This document shows positions 30,910 to 40,640 of a stretch of DNA of 64,000 nt, piece by piece. Position 1 is the first letter of the stretch, and each line of letters opens with the position of its first letter. Source of the DNA: Desulfobacteraceae bacterium Eth-SRB1 (lineage in GTDB: Bacteria; Desulfobacterota; Desulfobacteria; Desulfobacterales; ETH-SRB1); contig RPGP01000040.1 of assembly GCA_004193555.1 (NCBI GenBank), forward strand, positions 563,127 to 627,126. The letters are read 5' to 3'. Made by a program: the position numbers and the translations under genes. A model generated the notes under the pieces. The model made no database searches. It was not told the DNA's origin and saw only the letters and a program-made list of their open reading frames with translations.

Positions 30910-31929
30910 CTATTGCGCTCCTTGCCCCCTTTTCACATTATCCACCAAATTATCCCCAAAGATATTTCTGATTAGTCTCGCACTTAGCCGTCGCACTTCC
31001 ATAAAATATAAGTAGACTAAAATCTTTTTGTATTGATTCAGTGTTGAAACAGATGGCGCTTCACCGTTTTTTCTAAATACGGCTTTAATATATTCGTTTC
31101 CTTTCACTAATATGAACCCGGCTTGGGCCATCAGTGAAACGAGCGTAGCTAAAGTAAAGTGGTAAAGGTGAGCGTTTTGTAGAAACAGTAAGAAATCCCC
31201 ATATGTTCTGTGAATATTATAGATGCCTGGCAATTCTACGTAGATATAGCCTCTATCTGATACCAGCTTAGCAAGTTGTTCAAGCATGTTCCGGGGATAT
31301 GGCAAGTGTTCCAACACATGACTAAGAATCACGAGATCGGCTCTACCGTGTCTTGCCAAAATATTCACATCTCCATGTTCTAAAACCAGACCACCAACTC
31401 TTCCACGCCGCAGGTAATCGTTTCCAACATCGCATCCGAATGCACGCCATCCAGCTTGTTGGAATGGCGCTAAAACACCTCCGGCGCCACACCCAACTTC
31501 AAAAACGGTCGGGTTTTGTGTTGTCTCAATACACGAAGCCACAAAGTCATAAATAACTTTACCGTGTTGAACCTGGTCCATAAAGAAATCATCAGTGGCC
31601 TGCTCATGCCCACTATAGATAGCCCGATAATCCTTCTCATAGAATTCAGCCAAGCTCTCCTCTGTCATTCGGGGGTTTTGCCACATAACACCACAAGATC
31701 TGCATAATAATGTGTTTACAGAAAGGGCATATCTGTCTCGTTGAGCAATCAACTTTCCATTATACTCACCACACAGGCATGATGCTTTCTCAAAAGAGTA
31801 AACACCATCAGTCAATTTTTCACGGAATCTATTAAGAGCTTTTCGTTGTTCCTTGGTAAGCGACACTATAGGATTGCCAAGATAGTTACAACGGAAAAAC
31901 AGCGGGTTAATGATATTCTTATAAGTCAT
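30910..31929 (-). CDS. Class I SAM methyltransferase
   Basis: SCLCGEYNGKLIAQRDRYALSVNTLLCRSCGVMWQNPRMTEESLAEFY; VFEVGCGAGGVLAPFQQAGWRAFGCDVGNDYLR. Confidence 0.9.
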   Translation of the reverse strand: MTYKNIINPLFFRCNYLGNPIVSLTKEQRKALNRFREKLTDGVYSFEKASCLCGEYNGKLIAQRDRYALSVNTLLCRSCGVMWQNPRMTEESLAEFYEKDYRAIYSGHEQATDDFFMDQVQHGKVIYDFVASCIETTQNPTVFEVGCGAGGVLAPFQQAGWRAFGCDVGNDYLRRGRVGGLVLEHGDVNILARHGRADLVILSHVLEHLPYPRNMLEQLAKLVSDRGYIYVELPGIYNIHRTYGDFLLFLQNAHLYHFTLATLVSLMAQAGFILVKGNEYIKAVFRKNGEAPSVSTLNQYKKILVYLYFMEVRRLSARLIRNIFGDNLVDNVKRGQGAQ

Positions 31930-31960
31930 ATAGATATTTCCATATGAGCCAACAACCTCG

Positions 31961-32060
31961 CAAGGATAATGCTTCTGATAAAACCGAGGCCTCTATTGAT
32001 AATCCGCAGGGCAAAGACCCATATTCCACCCCGGACAACCTTTTTTGAAAGGGATTCAGG
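31961..32060. repeat. Dispersed ~100-bp intergenic repeat, copy 1
   Basis: caaggataatgcttctgataaaaccgaggcctctattgataatccgcagggcaaagacccatattccaccccggacaaccttttttgaaagggattcagg. Confidence 0.85.
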
Positions 32061-32500
32061 TGAGGGGGGGGTCTGTTGGTTTCGTTGGTTTCGTTGGTTC
32101 CATTGGTTCTATTTGTTCTATTTGTTGCGATTAGTTCTTTTAACATCCTTGTTTAGATATGTAATGAAATTATTAACTTTTTTCCAGATCGGTTGATCAG
32201 ACAATTCGATAATTCGTGGTAACCCCAATCACCCAATCATCCAATCCTCAACCCCCGTCGACACTCCCCAAAAATCACAATAACTGCACAGAGGGACTTT
32301 ATCTCTTTTTCCCTGAATATGATGCTACTACCCATTCTTTTCTTGTTGGTCCGTTCCAGATGTCTAATAATGGGCATACTGCGGCATCTCCGATCACTCC
32401 GAGACGCTTGGGATCATTCATCTGCTTCAGGGTCATTTTCTATGACAGATACCCTGCCAACCTGCAATTCATACGCCATGCGTATAATACACTATGCGTA

Positions 32501-33607
32501 CTATCGATTTCTCCGCAGAAACTCCTCGAAGAATGGGTCTATTATCCCATATTTCCCTCTGCCTGTGCGTTTAATTATACCTTTAAACAAGAGTGACTTA
32601 ACAGATCTTCCAACATTTGTCCTTGTTTCATTTGAGTACAGACTTTCAGATGAAGTAATCCTGAACAATGTTTCAAGCTGCCCCACGGTTAATTCTTCCC
32701 ACAGTTTTTCAAGATAAGTCTTCTCGGAAATGAAGGCTTCCTCATAGCCATCTTCTATATCTCCCTGTTCGACCTTCTTTTTCTTTCCTGCAATTATGTA
32801 ATGGATAAATCCGCAGAGAAGTTGAGTATAATAAGGATGGCACCTGGTTTTTCCAATAATTCCTTTTATGGCTTCATCCGACATGCCGATTCCTTCTTGC
32901 TTGAATCTTTTTCGGATATAATCCGCAAAATCAGGGGAAGCGATTTCTTCTAAATAGATAATCCGCGCAAATTTGTAAAAAGCGCTTTTTCTCTTTGTAA
33001 AAAGCTCATTCATCAAGGACTCATGGCTGCCGGCAAATATGTAGCAAACATTGGAATGCCGCTGAAACTTTCCGCGCATCAGCTTTATCAGATCGTCTCC
33101 GTCCAATTTGGCAACATCACCAAATTCATCGTAAAAAAAGTAAATATCCCGTTTCTCCTTCTCCGCAAATTTCTGTGGAAAATCAAGCGCTGCTTCTAAA
33201 AGGTCATCGAGAGAAACATGGGGCTCGGCAAATTTTAGCACCAATTGATAATCCTCTATTACCTGTTTCATCTCTATGTTCTTAACTACCTGAGATACCC
33301 CCTTTTTTATCCGGCTAACAATGCTTTCTATCTTTTTGTTCTCCAGCGTTTTCTCGACTATAGCCTCAGCGAGTCTCTTTTTATTCAGAATAGTAAACAA
33401 ATCTACATCAGCAACGTAGGAGCCGCTTTTCTGTAACTCCTGTAAAATGGTCAAGATAAGCGATGTCTTGCCAAATCTCCTCGGTGCAATCACAACGACA
33501 CTTTGCCCGTTTTGCAAAAAATGCCTGATCGCTCTTAACTCCTGCTTTCTTCCAGCAAAATCATTGCCTGTTACAGGCACGCCAGTAACAAATAATCTTT
33601 TCATCAT
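32501..33607 (-). CDS. AAA ATPase (archaeal-type ATP-binding family)
   Basis: GNDFAGRKQELRAIRHFLQNGQSVVVIAPRRFGKTSLILTIL (Walker A), IYFFYDEFGDV (Walker B); internal ATG at 33607 preferred over TTG at 33625. Confidence 0.88.
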   Translation of the reverse strand: MMKRLFVTGVPVTGNDFAGRKQELRAIRHFLQNGQSVVVIAPRRFGKTSLILTILQELQKSGSYVADVDLFTILNKKRLAEAIVEKTLENKKIESIVSRIKKGVSQVVKNIEMKQVIEDYQLVLKFAEPHVSLDDLLEAALDFPQKFAEKEKRDIYFFYDEFGDVAKLDGDDLIKLMRGKFQRHSNVCYIFAGSHESLMNELFTKRKSAFYKFARIIYLEEIASPDFADYIRKRFKQEGIGMSDEAIKGIIGKTRCHPYYTQLLCGFIHYIIAGKKKKVEQGDIEDGYEEAFISEKTYLEKLWEELTVGQLETLFRITSSESLYSNETRTNVGRSVKSLLFKGIIKRTGRGKYGIIDPFFEEFLRRNR

Positions 33608-34429
33608 CGCTCTTTTCCGTGACAATTCGATAATTCGTGGTTACTCCCAATTCCCTCAATCTCCGAATACAACCAATTAACAAATTTACGAATCACCAAT
33701 TCCCAATCATCCTTCGGCAAAATAGTTTTTTTAGAGCTTTAGTAAAGAAGCCTGGCCCAAAGGACCAGGCTTTGGCTAACCCCAGAGGGGATTTGCTTTG
33801 TTGGCAGTTCATTGATTTATCGAAATCCCAAATATCAAATTGCAAATTACAAACAATTTCCAATGACCGAAATTCGAAAATCCAAACCACGCCATAGTGT
33901 AGTTCTGGAGGGTTTTGGTCATTGAATATTGGAATTTGAGATTTATTTGAGATTTGGCGCTTGTAATTTGTGATTTTAGACACAAAAATCCAAGGCAAAG
34001 CCATCTATCTCTGACCTGGCCCAAAGGACCAGGTTTTTCAGGACATAATAAAACCAGATATCATTCTACACAACTCATCAAGGTCAGACAATAGCCGGGT
34101 TTTTACCGGAAATCGAAATTCGCAAATCGGAAAAGGATTATGGGATTAAGGATTAAAGGATTATTTTCTTACTCCTTCTCACCCGGTTAAATTCTTTTGC
34201 CACTTTTGCAAGAACTTCACGCTTAAGGGACTAATATACATTTAATAGAATTTTGAGATATTCTATATAACAGCGTAACATTGTCACTAATCTACTATAA
34301 AGGTAGTTTAATAACTCCAACAGGTTAAAATTGATGTTTAAATTATTCTAACTGATATTTACAGATTTTTCAATCACTTTGCCAAAGGGTGCCTACTATG
34401 ACCGAAATTTTCCTGGGCCGGCAAATGTG

Positions 34430-34548
34430 CAAGGATAATGGTTCTGATAAAACCGAGACCTCGATTGATAATTTGCAACGCAAAGACCCACATTCCACCC
34501 AGGACAACCTTTTTTGAAAGGGATTCAGATTCCATTAGTTATCGGTTA
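34430..34548. repeat. Dispersed intergenic repeat, copy 2
   Basis: caaggataatggttctgataaaaccgagacctcgattgataatttgcaacgcaaagacccacattccacccaggacaaccttttttgaaagggattcag; close to copy 1. Confidence 0.85.
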
Positions 34549-34620
34549 TTGATTATTGGTGAAGGCCGGTTAATAGTTATCAGTTCTATGCATTTCAAAG
34601 AGCTGTTGAACAATGTGTCA

Positions 34621-34977
34621 CTAAATCAACTCTTTTTGGATTAATATCCCTTTCACCTCTTGAACAAATTCAAAAATAGTAATTGATCTCGATGCCTCTT
34701 CAGAATCGTCATGGATTTCAGGGTTGTCAATTGGATGTTCGTGCCAGAAACCTTCTCGCATGTCTTTACCATAGAATCGATTGTTTCCAACAATCAGGGT
34801 ATAACTGGCTTTTGGCTTTCTCGCATTCTCATAAATTTGGATATAGATGTCGGTATCGATTACTAACCTCGCCTTTAATATCGATATTGTCATATCCAGA
34901 ATATCCATTTTTTGAAATAGTGGATCTCTGGCTATCTGTATCAATTCGTTCAGAATGTTTTCAATACTTCTTTTCAA
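34621..34977 (-). CDS. Putative toxin of TumE/DUF6516-like type
   Basis: ASYTLIVGNNRFYGKDMREGFWHEHPIDNPEIHD resembles the TumE-like core; overlaps the partner gene. Confidence 0.5.
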   Translation of the reverse strand: MKRSIENILNELIQIARDPLFQKMDILDMTISILKARLVIDTDIYIQIYENARKPKASYTLIVGNNRFYGKDMREGFWHEHPIDNPEIHDDSEEASRSITIFEFVQEVKGILIQKELI

Positions 34978-35278
34978 AATGAATCCTTACCTTTCGAAGC
35001 TCTTGCTCCATATCTTCCAGGGCAGTGACAGCCATATCCCAGTCATAATAATCCTGTTCTTCTGCGAAAGCAGGCTTGGATTCTTTGATTCTCCTTTCAA
35101 ATTCATCAAAAGTTGTGCAATATTTTTTTTCGAACCCATGAATAATAAACCTGTATTTTATAATTTTCCTGACTACTTCTTTCTCTAGGAGCCTGAGTAT
35201 ACTTCTATCAAAAGAATGTTCAGGTTCTATTTTTCCAATTGTGTTTAACAGTTCTGTATCAATTTGAACCTGTGCCAT
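34961..35278 (-). CDS. Small partner protein (putative antitoxin) of 34621-34977
   Basis: MAQVQIDTELLNTIGKIEPEHSFDRSILRLLEKEVVRKIIKYRFIIHGFEKKY; overlapping gene order typical of TA pairs. Confidence 0.5.
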   Translation of the reverse strand: MAQVQIDTELLNTIGKIEPEHSFDRSILRLLEKEVVRKIIKYRFIIHGFEKKYCTTFDEFERRIKESKPAFAEEQDYYDWDMAVTALEDMEQELRKVRIHFEKKY

Positions 35279-35296
35279 ATTATCCCCTCCTTAACT

Positions 35297-35677
35297 TCAG
35301 GGTTTAAATGTTTTTAGTTTTATATCTTTTATGGCCCTGAAATGTTTTGCGTTGCTGGAAACGAGTGGCATATTGTTTTCAACTGCTGTAGCAGCAATTA
35401 GAGCATCTCCGGAGCGCATGCCTGACGAAAGAGCATATTCCTCGATGTAAATTGATGCCCTATGCCCTATGTTTTCTGATAAGGGTAGGACGATAAACCC
35501 AAATGATGTGATAAAATCTTTTACGTATTTGTGTTGGGCTTTATTTTTGGCACCTTGAAGCAATTCCATATATGTTTGAATGGAAAGATACCTATCTGAT
35601 GTGGATTTTTCCATTAACCTTGCAGCCTTTTCGTTTCCTCGTTGTACCCAAATAAAAATATCAGTGTCAAATATCAT
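35297..35677 (-). CDS. vapC: PIN-domain VapC-type toxin
   Basis: MIFDTDIFIWVQRGNEKAARLM...LSSGMRSGDALIAATAVENNMPLVSSNAKHFRAI. Confidence 0.93.
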   Translation of the reverse strand: MIFDTDIFIWVQRGNEKAARLMEKSTSDRYLSIQTYMELLQGAKNKAQHKYVKDFITSFGFIVLPLSENIGHRASIYIEEYALSSGMRSGDALIAATAVENNMPLVSSNAKHFRAIKDIKLKTFKP

Positions 35678-35909
35678 TATATCTGGCCTTTCTTAGCTCA
35701 CTTAGTTCATCTAGTACGGATTTTTTGGTGTCTTGAGATGACATGCCGAAAAAAGGATGGTCTGAAATTTTCTTAGATGTTTCACGCTCTGCTGGTACCA
35801 AAACTCCTTTTACTTTGCCATGATAAAGAACTGTTACATTTTCGTTTCTATCGAGAGCTTTGAGCACATCGCTCATTTTGTACCTTAGGTCAACTACTGT
35901 AGCTTTCAT
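35667..35909 (-). CDS. Phd/YefM-type antitoxin
   Basis: MKATVVDLRYKMSDVLKALDRNENVTVLYHGKVKGVLVPAE; overlaps VapC. Confidence 0.85.
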   Translation of the reverse strand: MKATVVDLRYKMSDVLKALDRNENVTVLYHGKVKGVLVPAERETSKKISDHPFFGMSSQDTKKSVLDELSELRKARYNDI

Positions 35910-35972
35910 TACACACCTCCATGATATGTATATGTTATGATATGCATAATTAAAAAAATATCAAGGGTTATT

Positions 35973-36055
35973 TCTACACATAAGCCCAAATACCCATATT
36001 CCACCACGGACGACTCTTTTTGAAAGGGATTCGGATTCCATTAGTTATCTGTTAT
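35973..36055. repeat. Dispersed intergenic repeat, copy 3 (partial)
   Basis: cccatattccaccacggacgactctttttgaaagggattcggattccattagttatctgttatt; shares the gattccattagttatc extension with copy 2. Confidence 0.75.
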
Positions 36056-36325
36056 TCGCTCTCCACTCTACGCTCCCTGTCTCCACTACATCTTGGGCAA
36101 AAACCTTTTTAAAAAAGTTTACTGTCTGTTTTCTATAGTTATGCCTTGGCATTGAAATCTGCCGCAAGAGATGTGGGCGTTCTTTTACTATTTGATCATA
36201 CAATTTTTTGTCCACAGAATAAGTCCTTGCCGCATGGCTGAAGCCCTGCTCTACACTTCCTTACAAGCTTAGCATACAAATTATCTGATAATATGTATTA
36301 TGCGCCCTGCATTTATCAAAATATT

Positions 36326-37756
36326 TTATCTGATCTTTTGAATCTGCTCAACCGCTATATTGTCAACTTTCGTTTTTAACCCCTCTGCCTCTATCGTAGG
36401 AATCATAATGATTATAGCGGTCAAGAACCAGAACGGTTCCATGATGCGCACGATAACAAAGATATTGGTCCCGATTGAATGGACTAACATGGCTATAAAC
36501 CCTGCCAAATATCCAAGAGAAATACCCCTGAAAAAAGGATCTGAAGCGCTTCGATACGCCCTCAACGCATTTTTGTATATAAAAAAAAGCAGTGATAAAA
36601 ATGCGATAAACCCCAGGATTCCAGTCTCAATCAAAATCTTTGGATACTGGGCATCCAGAAAAGCATAGCCTGTAACTCCATAGCCAAAAACCGGATGCTT
36701 TACGAAATCCTTTGTCAGAACATTCTTCCATGAACTTATCCTTGCCGAAGCAGAAGTATCAAGCCTTATGCCGCCTATTTCCACCTGTCCCATATGTTTT
36801 CTCTGGGTAACTGTAAACATTGCCCTGTCTTTCACGGCTTTAGGCATAACAAGCGGGGCAATTAACACAATAATGACGAGAGGAACAACGATCATCAACC
36901 TTTTCTTGCTGAAATAAATCAGAGTAAGCAGCATAGGCCCCATTGCCACCCAGGAACTCCTGGACAGGGTTGCCAGAAGCGGAATTATAATCATGACAAC
37001 CAGGATGCCCAAAAGTGTTTTTTGCTTCGTTGAATCCGATGTTACCAGAAGCCCGAAAGTAATCGAAAGCATTAAAACAAGATATCCGCCAAGCGTATTC
37101 GGCTCTCCGGTTTCTCCTTCAAACGGCGCCGTCACCCTGCCGCCGGCAGGTATCTGCAGCATCGCAATAACACAGATAACCATACAGACCATTAGCATGG
37201 CCACAACAAAACGTTTAATCTGTTCCTTGTCTCTTAGATGATTTACCGCCATAAAATATACGATAAAAAATTCAAAGTACTTTACGACATAAAACAGCCC
37301 GGTCTTCAAATTAAGCCTGTCCATTGCAAACCCAATCAGGGTTGATACAACACAGACAGCAATATAAAATCCAATCGGTCCGTTCAATGGTGTTTTCAGG
37401 AAAAGGCCCAGCTCTTTTCTTATAGCGGTTTTTGCAAACCAGCCGATACCTATAACTACCAGAATAATATCATCAAATCGAATGGTAACACCCCTGCCAC
37501 CTGTCCCCTTGCCCAACAGCTCCCCCATTATAAATTCCGGGCTGAGAAGCATGGCCGCAATAAGAAGATACAATGCTGCTTCAGCGCTCAAAAAACTGAC
37601 AACAACGAGTATAAAAACCGTTATTATGATCAGGGATAGGGATAGGGATAGGGATGCTTTGACGAAAAGAAAGCTGCCAAGGCCTGTTAAGATGATGAAG
37701 GCAAGCAAAAGAAATGTTGAGCTTGCTGTAGTTTGTCCGGTTTCTGTTTTTATCAT
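36326..37756 (-). CDS. O-antigen ligase/polymerase (Wzy/WaaL-like) membrane protein
   Basis: Multi-TM; FGYGVTGYAFLDAQYPKILIETGILGFIAFLSLLFFIYKNAL. Confidence 0.85.
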   Translation of the reverse strand: MIKTETGQTTASSTFLLLAFIILTGLGSFLFVKASLSLSLSLIIITVFILVVVSFLSAEAALYLLIAAMLLSPEFIMGELLGKGTGGRGVTIRFDDIILVVIGIGWFAKTAIRKELGLFLKTPLNGPIGFYIAVCVVSTLIGFAMDRLNLKTGLFYVVKYFEFFIVYFMAVNHLRDKEQIKRFVVAMLMVCMVICVIAMLQIPAGGRVTAPFEGETGEPNTLGGYLVLMLSITFGLLVTSDSTKQKTLLGILVVMIIIPLLATLSRSSWVAMGPMLLTLIYFSKKRLMIVVPLVIIVLIAPLVMPKAVKDRAMFTVTQRKHMGQVEIGGIRLDTSASARISSWKNVLTKDFVKHPVFGYGVTGYAFLDAQYPKILIETGILGFIAFLSLLFFIYKNALRAYRSASDPFFRGISLGYLAGFIAMLVHSIGTNIFVIVRIMEPFWFLTAIIIMIPTIEAEGLKTKVDNIAVEQIQKIR

Positions 37757-37881
37757 TTTGCAGGAATAATCGTTCAGGTTGTTTAGGCTGTAAACTGAAG
37801 GCTGTCAGTTTCTGATCAGGTTGTTTAGCCTACAGCCTAAATGCCTACAGTCTATACTACCTGAGCAGTTTGCCTGCCATG

Positions 37882-38172
37882 TTAATGTAAGCCCTGTGCC
37901 TTGTCTTTGTACTTTCTGACAATATCTTCCATGTTTTCCTTCTTGACCTTTTCCATTATTTCACTTTCAATATCTTCCATCTTCTCGCCGGCTATCCGAT
38001 CCGCCTGTTTTTGAATGGTTCTATCCAGAAAAGACGGGAACTTGCCGGTAATTAATGCCAGACCAAAAGCCAGTATAAGACAAATAAAGCTGATTATAAC
38101 CAGATATCGCAATTCATTCCTGAAAGTAGATCTTTTTATCTTAACTTTCTTATATTTACGTTTTTCGCCCAT
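37882..38172 (-). CDS. Small single-TM protein, unknown function
   Basis: 96-aa ORF upstream of wzy and downstream of wzc; one hydrophobic segment YLVIISFICLILAFGLALITG. Confidence 0.6.
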   Translation of the reverse strand: MGEKRKYKKVKIKRSTFRNELRYLVIISFICLILAFGLALITGKFPSFLDRTIQKQADRIAGEKMEDIESEIMEKVKKENMEDIVRKYKDKAQGLH

Positions 38173-38201
38173 TTTTCAAAAGTCTCCCGGGTTGTTGATG
38201 C

Positions 38202-40454
38202 CTATTTCTTTTTCCTGTCCCCTCCAAACATACGGCCGGGAATCGATATCAGTTTGTCCAAAAATGATTTTGCCGGTTTTTTCTTGTCTTTTTTTCCACT
38301 GTAATAGTAATAATACTTGTAATAATCCTGGGCGGCAAAATCAGGGCTTATTTCCGCTTTCAGGCCGTTAAGAACAATACCGACAACTTTTGCCTTGACA
38401 TTATCTAACTGAGCTTTCGCTCTTTTCAGGACAGCCCTGCCAATTACCCCTACACGATATACCAAAAGCACGCCATCTACGAAGGAACCATAAAGCGCCG
38501 CATCAGTTGCGGAAAGAAGTGGAGGAGCATCTATCAAAACTATATCATACTCGGATCTCGCCTGTTTAATCAGATCTGCAATCTTGCGGGAACCGGCCAT
38601 TTCAGCGGGATTAGGCGGGATTGTTCCGCTGGTTACGATATAGATATTATCCATTCCAGGGGTCTTCATAATATCATCCATGCTTATTTTCCCGGTCATT
38701 ATATCCGTAACACTCCTTACCACATCTTCGAGTGAATAGTTCCCTAATATCACATCCGACAGGCCGGGCGCCTGATTAATGCCAAACACATTGGCAACCA
38801 TGGGTTTTCTCATATCTCCATCAACGAGAAGCACTTTCTTGCCGGCCTGAGCCATTGTAACAGCGAGGTTGACTACTATTGTGCTTTTACCTTCCCTCGG
38901 AGAAGAACTGGTAACGACAATACTCTTCATATCGCCTTCCACGCCGACAAAGCTCAAATTAGTCCTGAGCGCCCGGTAACTTTCTGCCAGCGTCGATTTG
39001 GGCGCAAAATGGGCTACGATCCTCGAATACCTCTCCGCAGTTTTATCATCTATCTCACCGCGACTTTCATCAAGAAGTGTTGCCTTGATATCCTGGATGC
39101 TGACATGGGGAATAATTCCCAGAACATTAACACCTGTAAGCTCTTCAACATCTTCGATAGCGCCTATAGAGGTATCAAAAGTCTCCACCACAAATCCGAA
39201 CACAATGCCAAGAATTAATCCGACAAGTGTTCCAACAACGCCGGTTGCCATTGTATTTGGCGGATTTATCGGTTTAACAGGTTCCAGGGCAGGTTTTACT
39301 ATCTGTACTTCCTCTATCTTTTCGGCCTCTTTTATAAGTGATTCCTGATACTTCTTTTCCAGGAGCGTATAAACCTCCCCGTTGAGTCTTACCTTTTGTT
39401 CCAGTCTCGCTAATTCCAGCCCCTTTTCCGGCAGCGCCTTGATCTGCTCATCCATCTCATCTATTTTCTTTTTAAGGGTTTTTATGCTTTCTCCAAGGAT
39501 CTTTTTCTGGGAAAAAAGCTGGGCCGTCATATTCACCACTATTTCACGGATCTGCTCGTTGATTTCTACAACCTGAGGATATTTCTCCGTGTAAATAAGA
39601 AGCAGAGAATCCCTCTTTAACATGAGCTGAACAAGCCTGTCGTTTAGGCTTTTATAGAGACCCGATACCTCACTAATATAGTAGCTGGTCTTTGAAGTCA
39701 GTGGCTTGTCCCCTGCCCCTTCAAGCTGTTTTTCTATTGTGTTTATCTTTTTATAGTTTTCCAGTGACTTTTCATAATTTACCTGCAGCGCCGTCATCTG
39801 GCCCAGTATTCTGGAGGTCTGAGCGCTCAATGAAATCAGATTGTTCTCTTCCCTGAAGTCTCTGACCGCGTCTTCGGAATTTCTTAATTTCTCCTTGACG
39901 GCTGTCAACTGGCTCTCAATGAACTTTTTCGCTTCAAATGTTCTCTTATTAAGATCAAGAGCGTGCTGTTCCTTGTAAACCTGGGCTATGGTATTGGCCG
40001 CCCGCTGGGCAAACACAGGATCTTTCGAAGTTATAAGTATATTAATGATGTTGCTGTAACCTTCCTGCTCTGTTTCTACGCTTTTTTTCAAACCCATCAT
40101 GATATTTTGATGCTTCTTGCCGGCACGCACTTTCTCAGATGGAAGATCAGGAGGTATAAGGCCGAGCCTTTTTGCAGCCGTTTCTATAATATAATAGCTT
40201 TTTATCATGGCAGCCTGGGTCTGCATATAATCTGTCTGGGACCAGGAAACGCTTTGGATATAAAGACCTGTGAGGGAACCGCTTTGCTCAACCTTTACGC
40301 TGGCAGTTGCCTCATACAAAGGAACCGGTTGCTGAATAATCGAAAATAAAAAACTGAAAAACCCCATGGCAAGTGTGGTAAAGATGATTATAAACTTTCT
40401 CTTCCTGATGACGCGCCAGTAATCTCTGAGGTTCAAATCATATTTTGTCGCCAT
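38202..40454 (-). CDS. Wzc-like chain-length determinant/tyrosine autokinase (BY-kinase)
   Basis: Wzz N-term LRDYWRVIRKRKFIIIFTTLAMGF; VTSSSPREGKSTIVVNLAVTMAQAGKKVLLVDGDMRKP; C-terminal Tyr cluster DYYKYYYYYSG. Confidence 0.95.
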   Translation of the reverse strand: MATKYDLNLRDYWRVIRKRKFIIIFTTLAMGFFSFLFSIIQQPVPLYEATASVKVEQSGSLTGLYIQSVSWSQTDYMQTQAAMIKSYYIIETAAKRLGLIPPDLPSEKVRAGKKHQNIMMGLKKSVETEQEGYSNIINILITSKDPVFAQRAANTIAQVYKEQHALDLNKRTFEAKKFIESQLTAVKEKLRNSEDAVRDFREENNLISLSAQTSRILGQMTALQVNYEKSLENYKKINTIEKQLEGAGDKPLTSKTSYYISEVSGLYKSLNDRLVQLMLKRDSLLLIYTEKYPQVVEINEQIREIVVNMTAQLFSQKKILGESIKTLKKKIDEMDEQIKALPEKGLELARLEQKVRLNGEVYTLLEKKYQESLIKEAEKIEEVQIVKPALEPVKPINPPNTMATGVVGTLVGLILGIVFGFVVETFDTSIGAIEDVEELTGVNVLGIIPHVSIQDIKATLLDESRGEIDDKTAERYSRIVAHFAPKSTLAESYRALRTNLSFVGVEGDMKSIVVTSSSPREGKSTIVVNLAVTMAQAGKKVLLVDGDMRKPMVANVFGINQAPGLSDVILGNYSLEDVVRSVTDIMTGKISMDDIMKTPGMDNIYIVTSGTIPPNPAEMAGSRKIADLIKQARSEYDIVLIDAPPLLSATDAALYGSFVDGVLLVYRVGVIGRAVLKRAKAQLDNVKAKVVGIVLNGLKAEISPDFAAQDYYKYYYYYSGKKDKKKPAKSFLDKLISIPGRMFGGDRKKK

Positions 40455-40640
40455 ATTGGGAAAACCCCCTTGATTGTTTCACCGCCAGCTTCGCTCAAGA
40501 CGCAAAGAAGGCAGAGTTAAATATTTAAAAAAAACAATTTCTCTGCGACCTTTGCGGCTGGTGATTATAAACTATCCAATTTTAATACGTTACCATATTT
40601 AAGAATACATGTACTTAGTGGCCGAGCTGTTATCCTTTAA

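Noticed and set aside
32072-32130. Period-9 tandem repeat (ggtttcgtt/ggttctatt) encoding NRTNGTNETN on the minus strand
   Set aside because: Short low-complexity intergenic tract; the 75-aa ORF has no other support.
37630-37660. Hexanucleotide tandem repeat (agggat)n
   Set aside because: Lies in frame within the Wzy-like gene coding SLSLSLS in a TM segment; a 6-nt unit cannot cause phase-variable frameshifts, so only minor interest.
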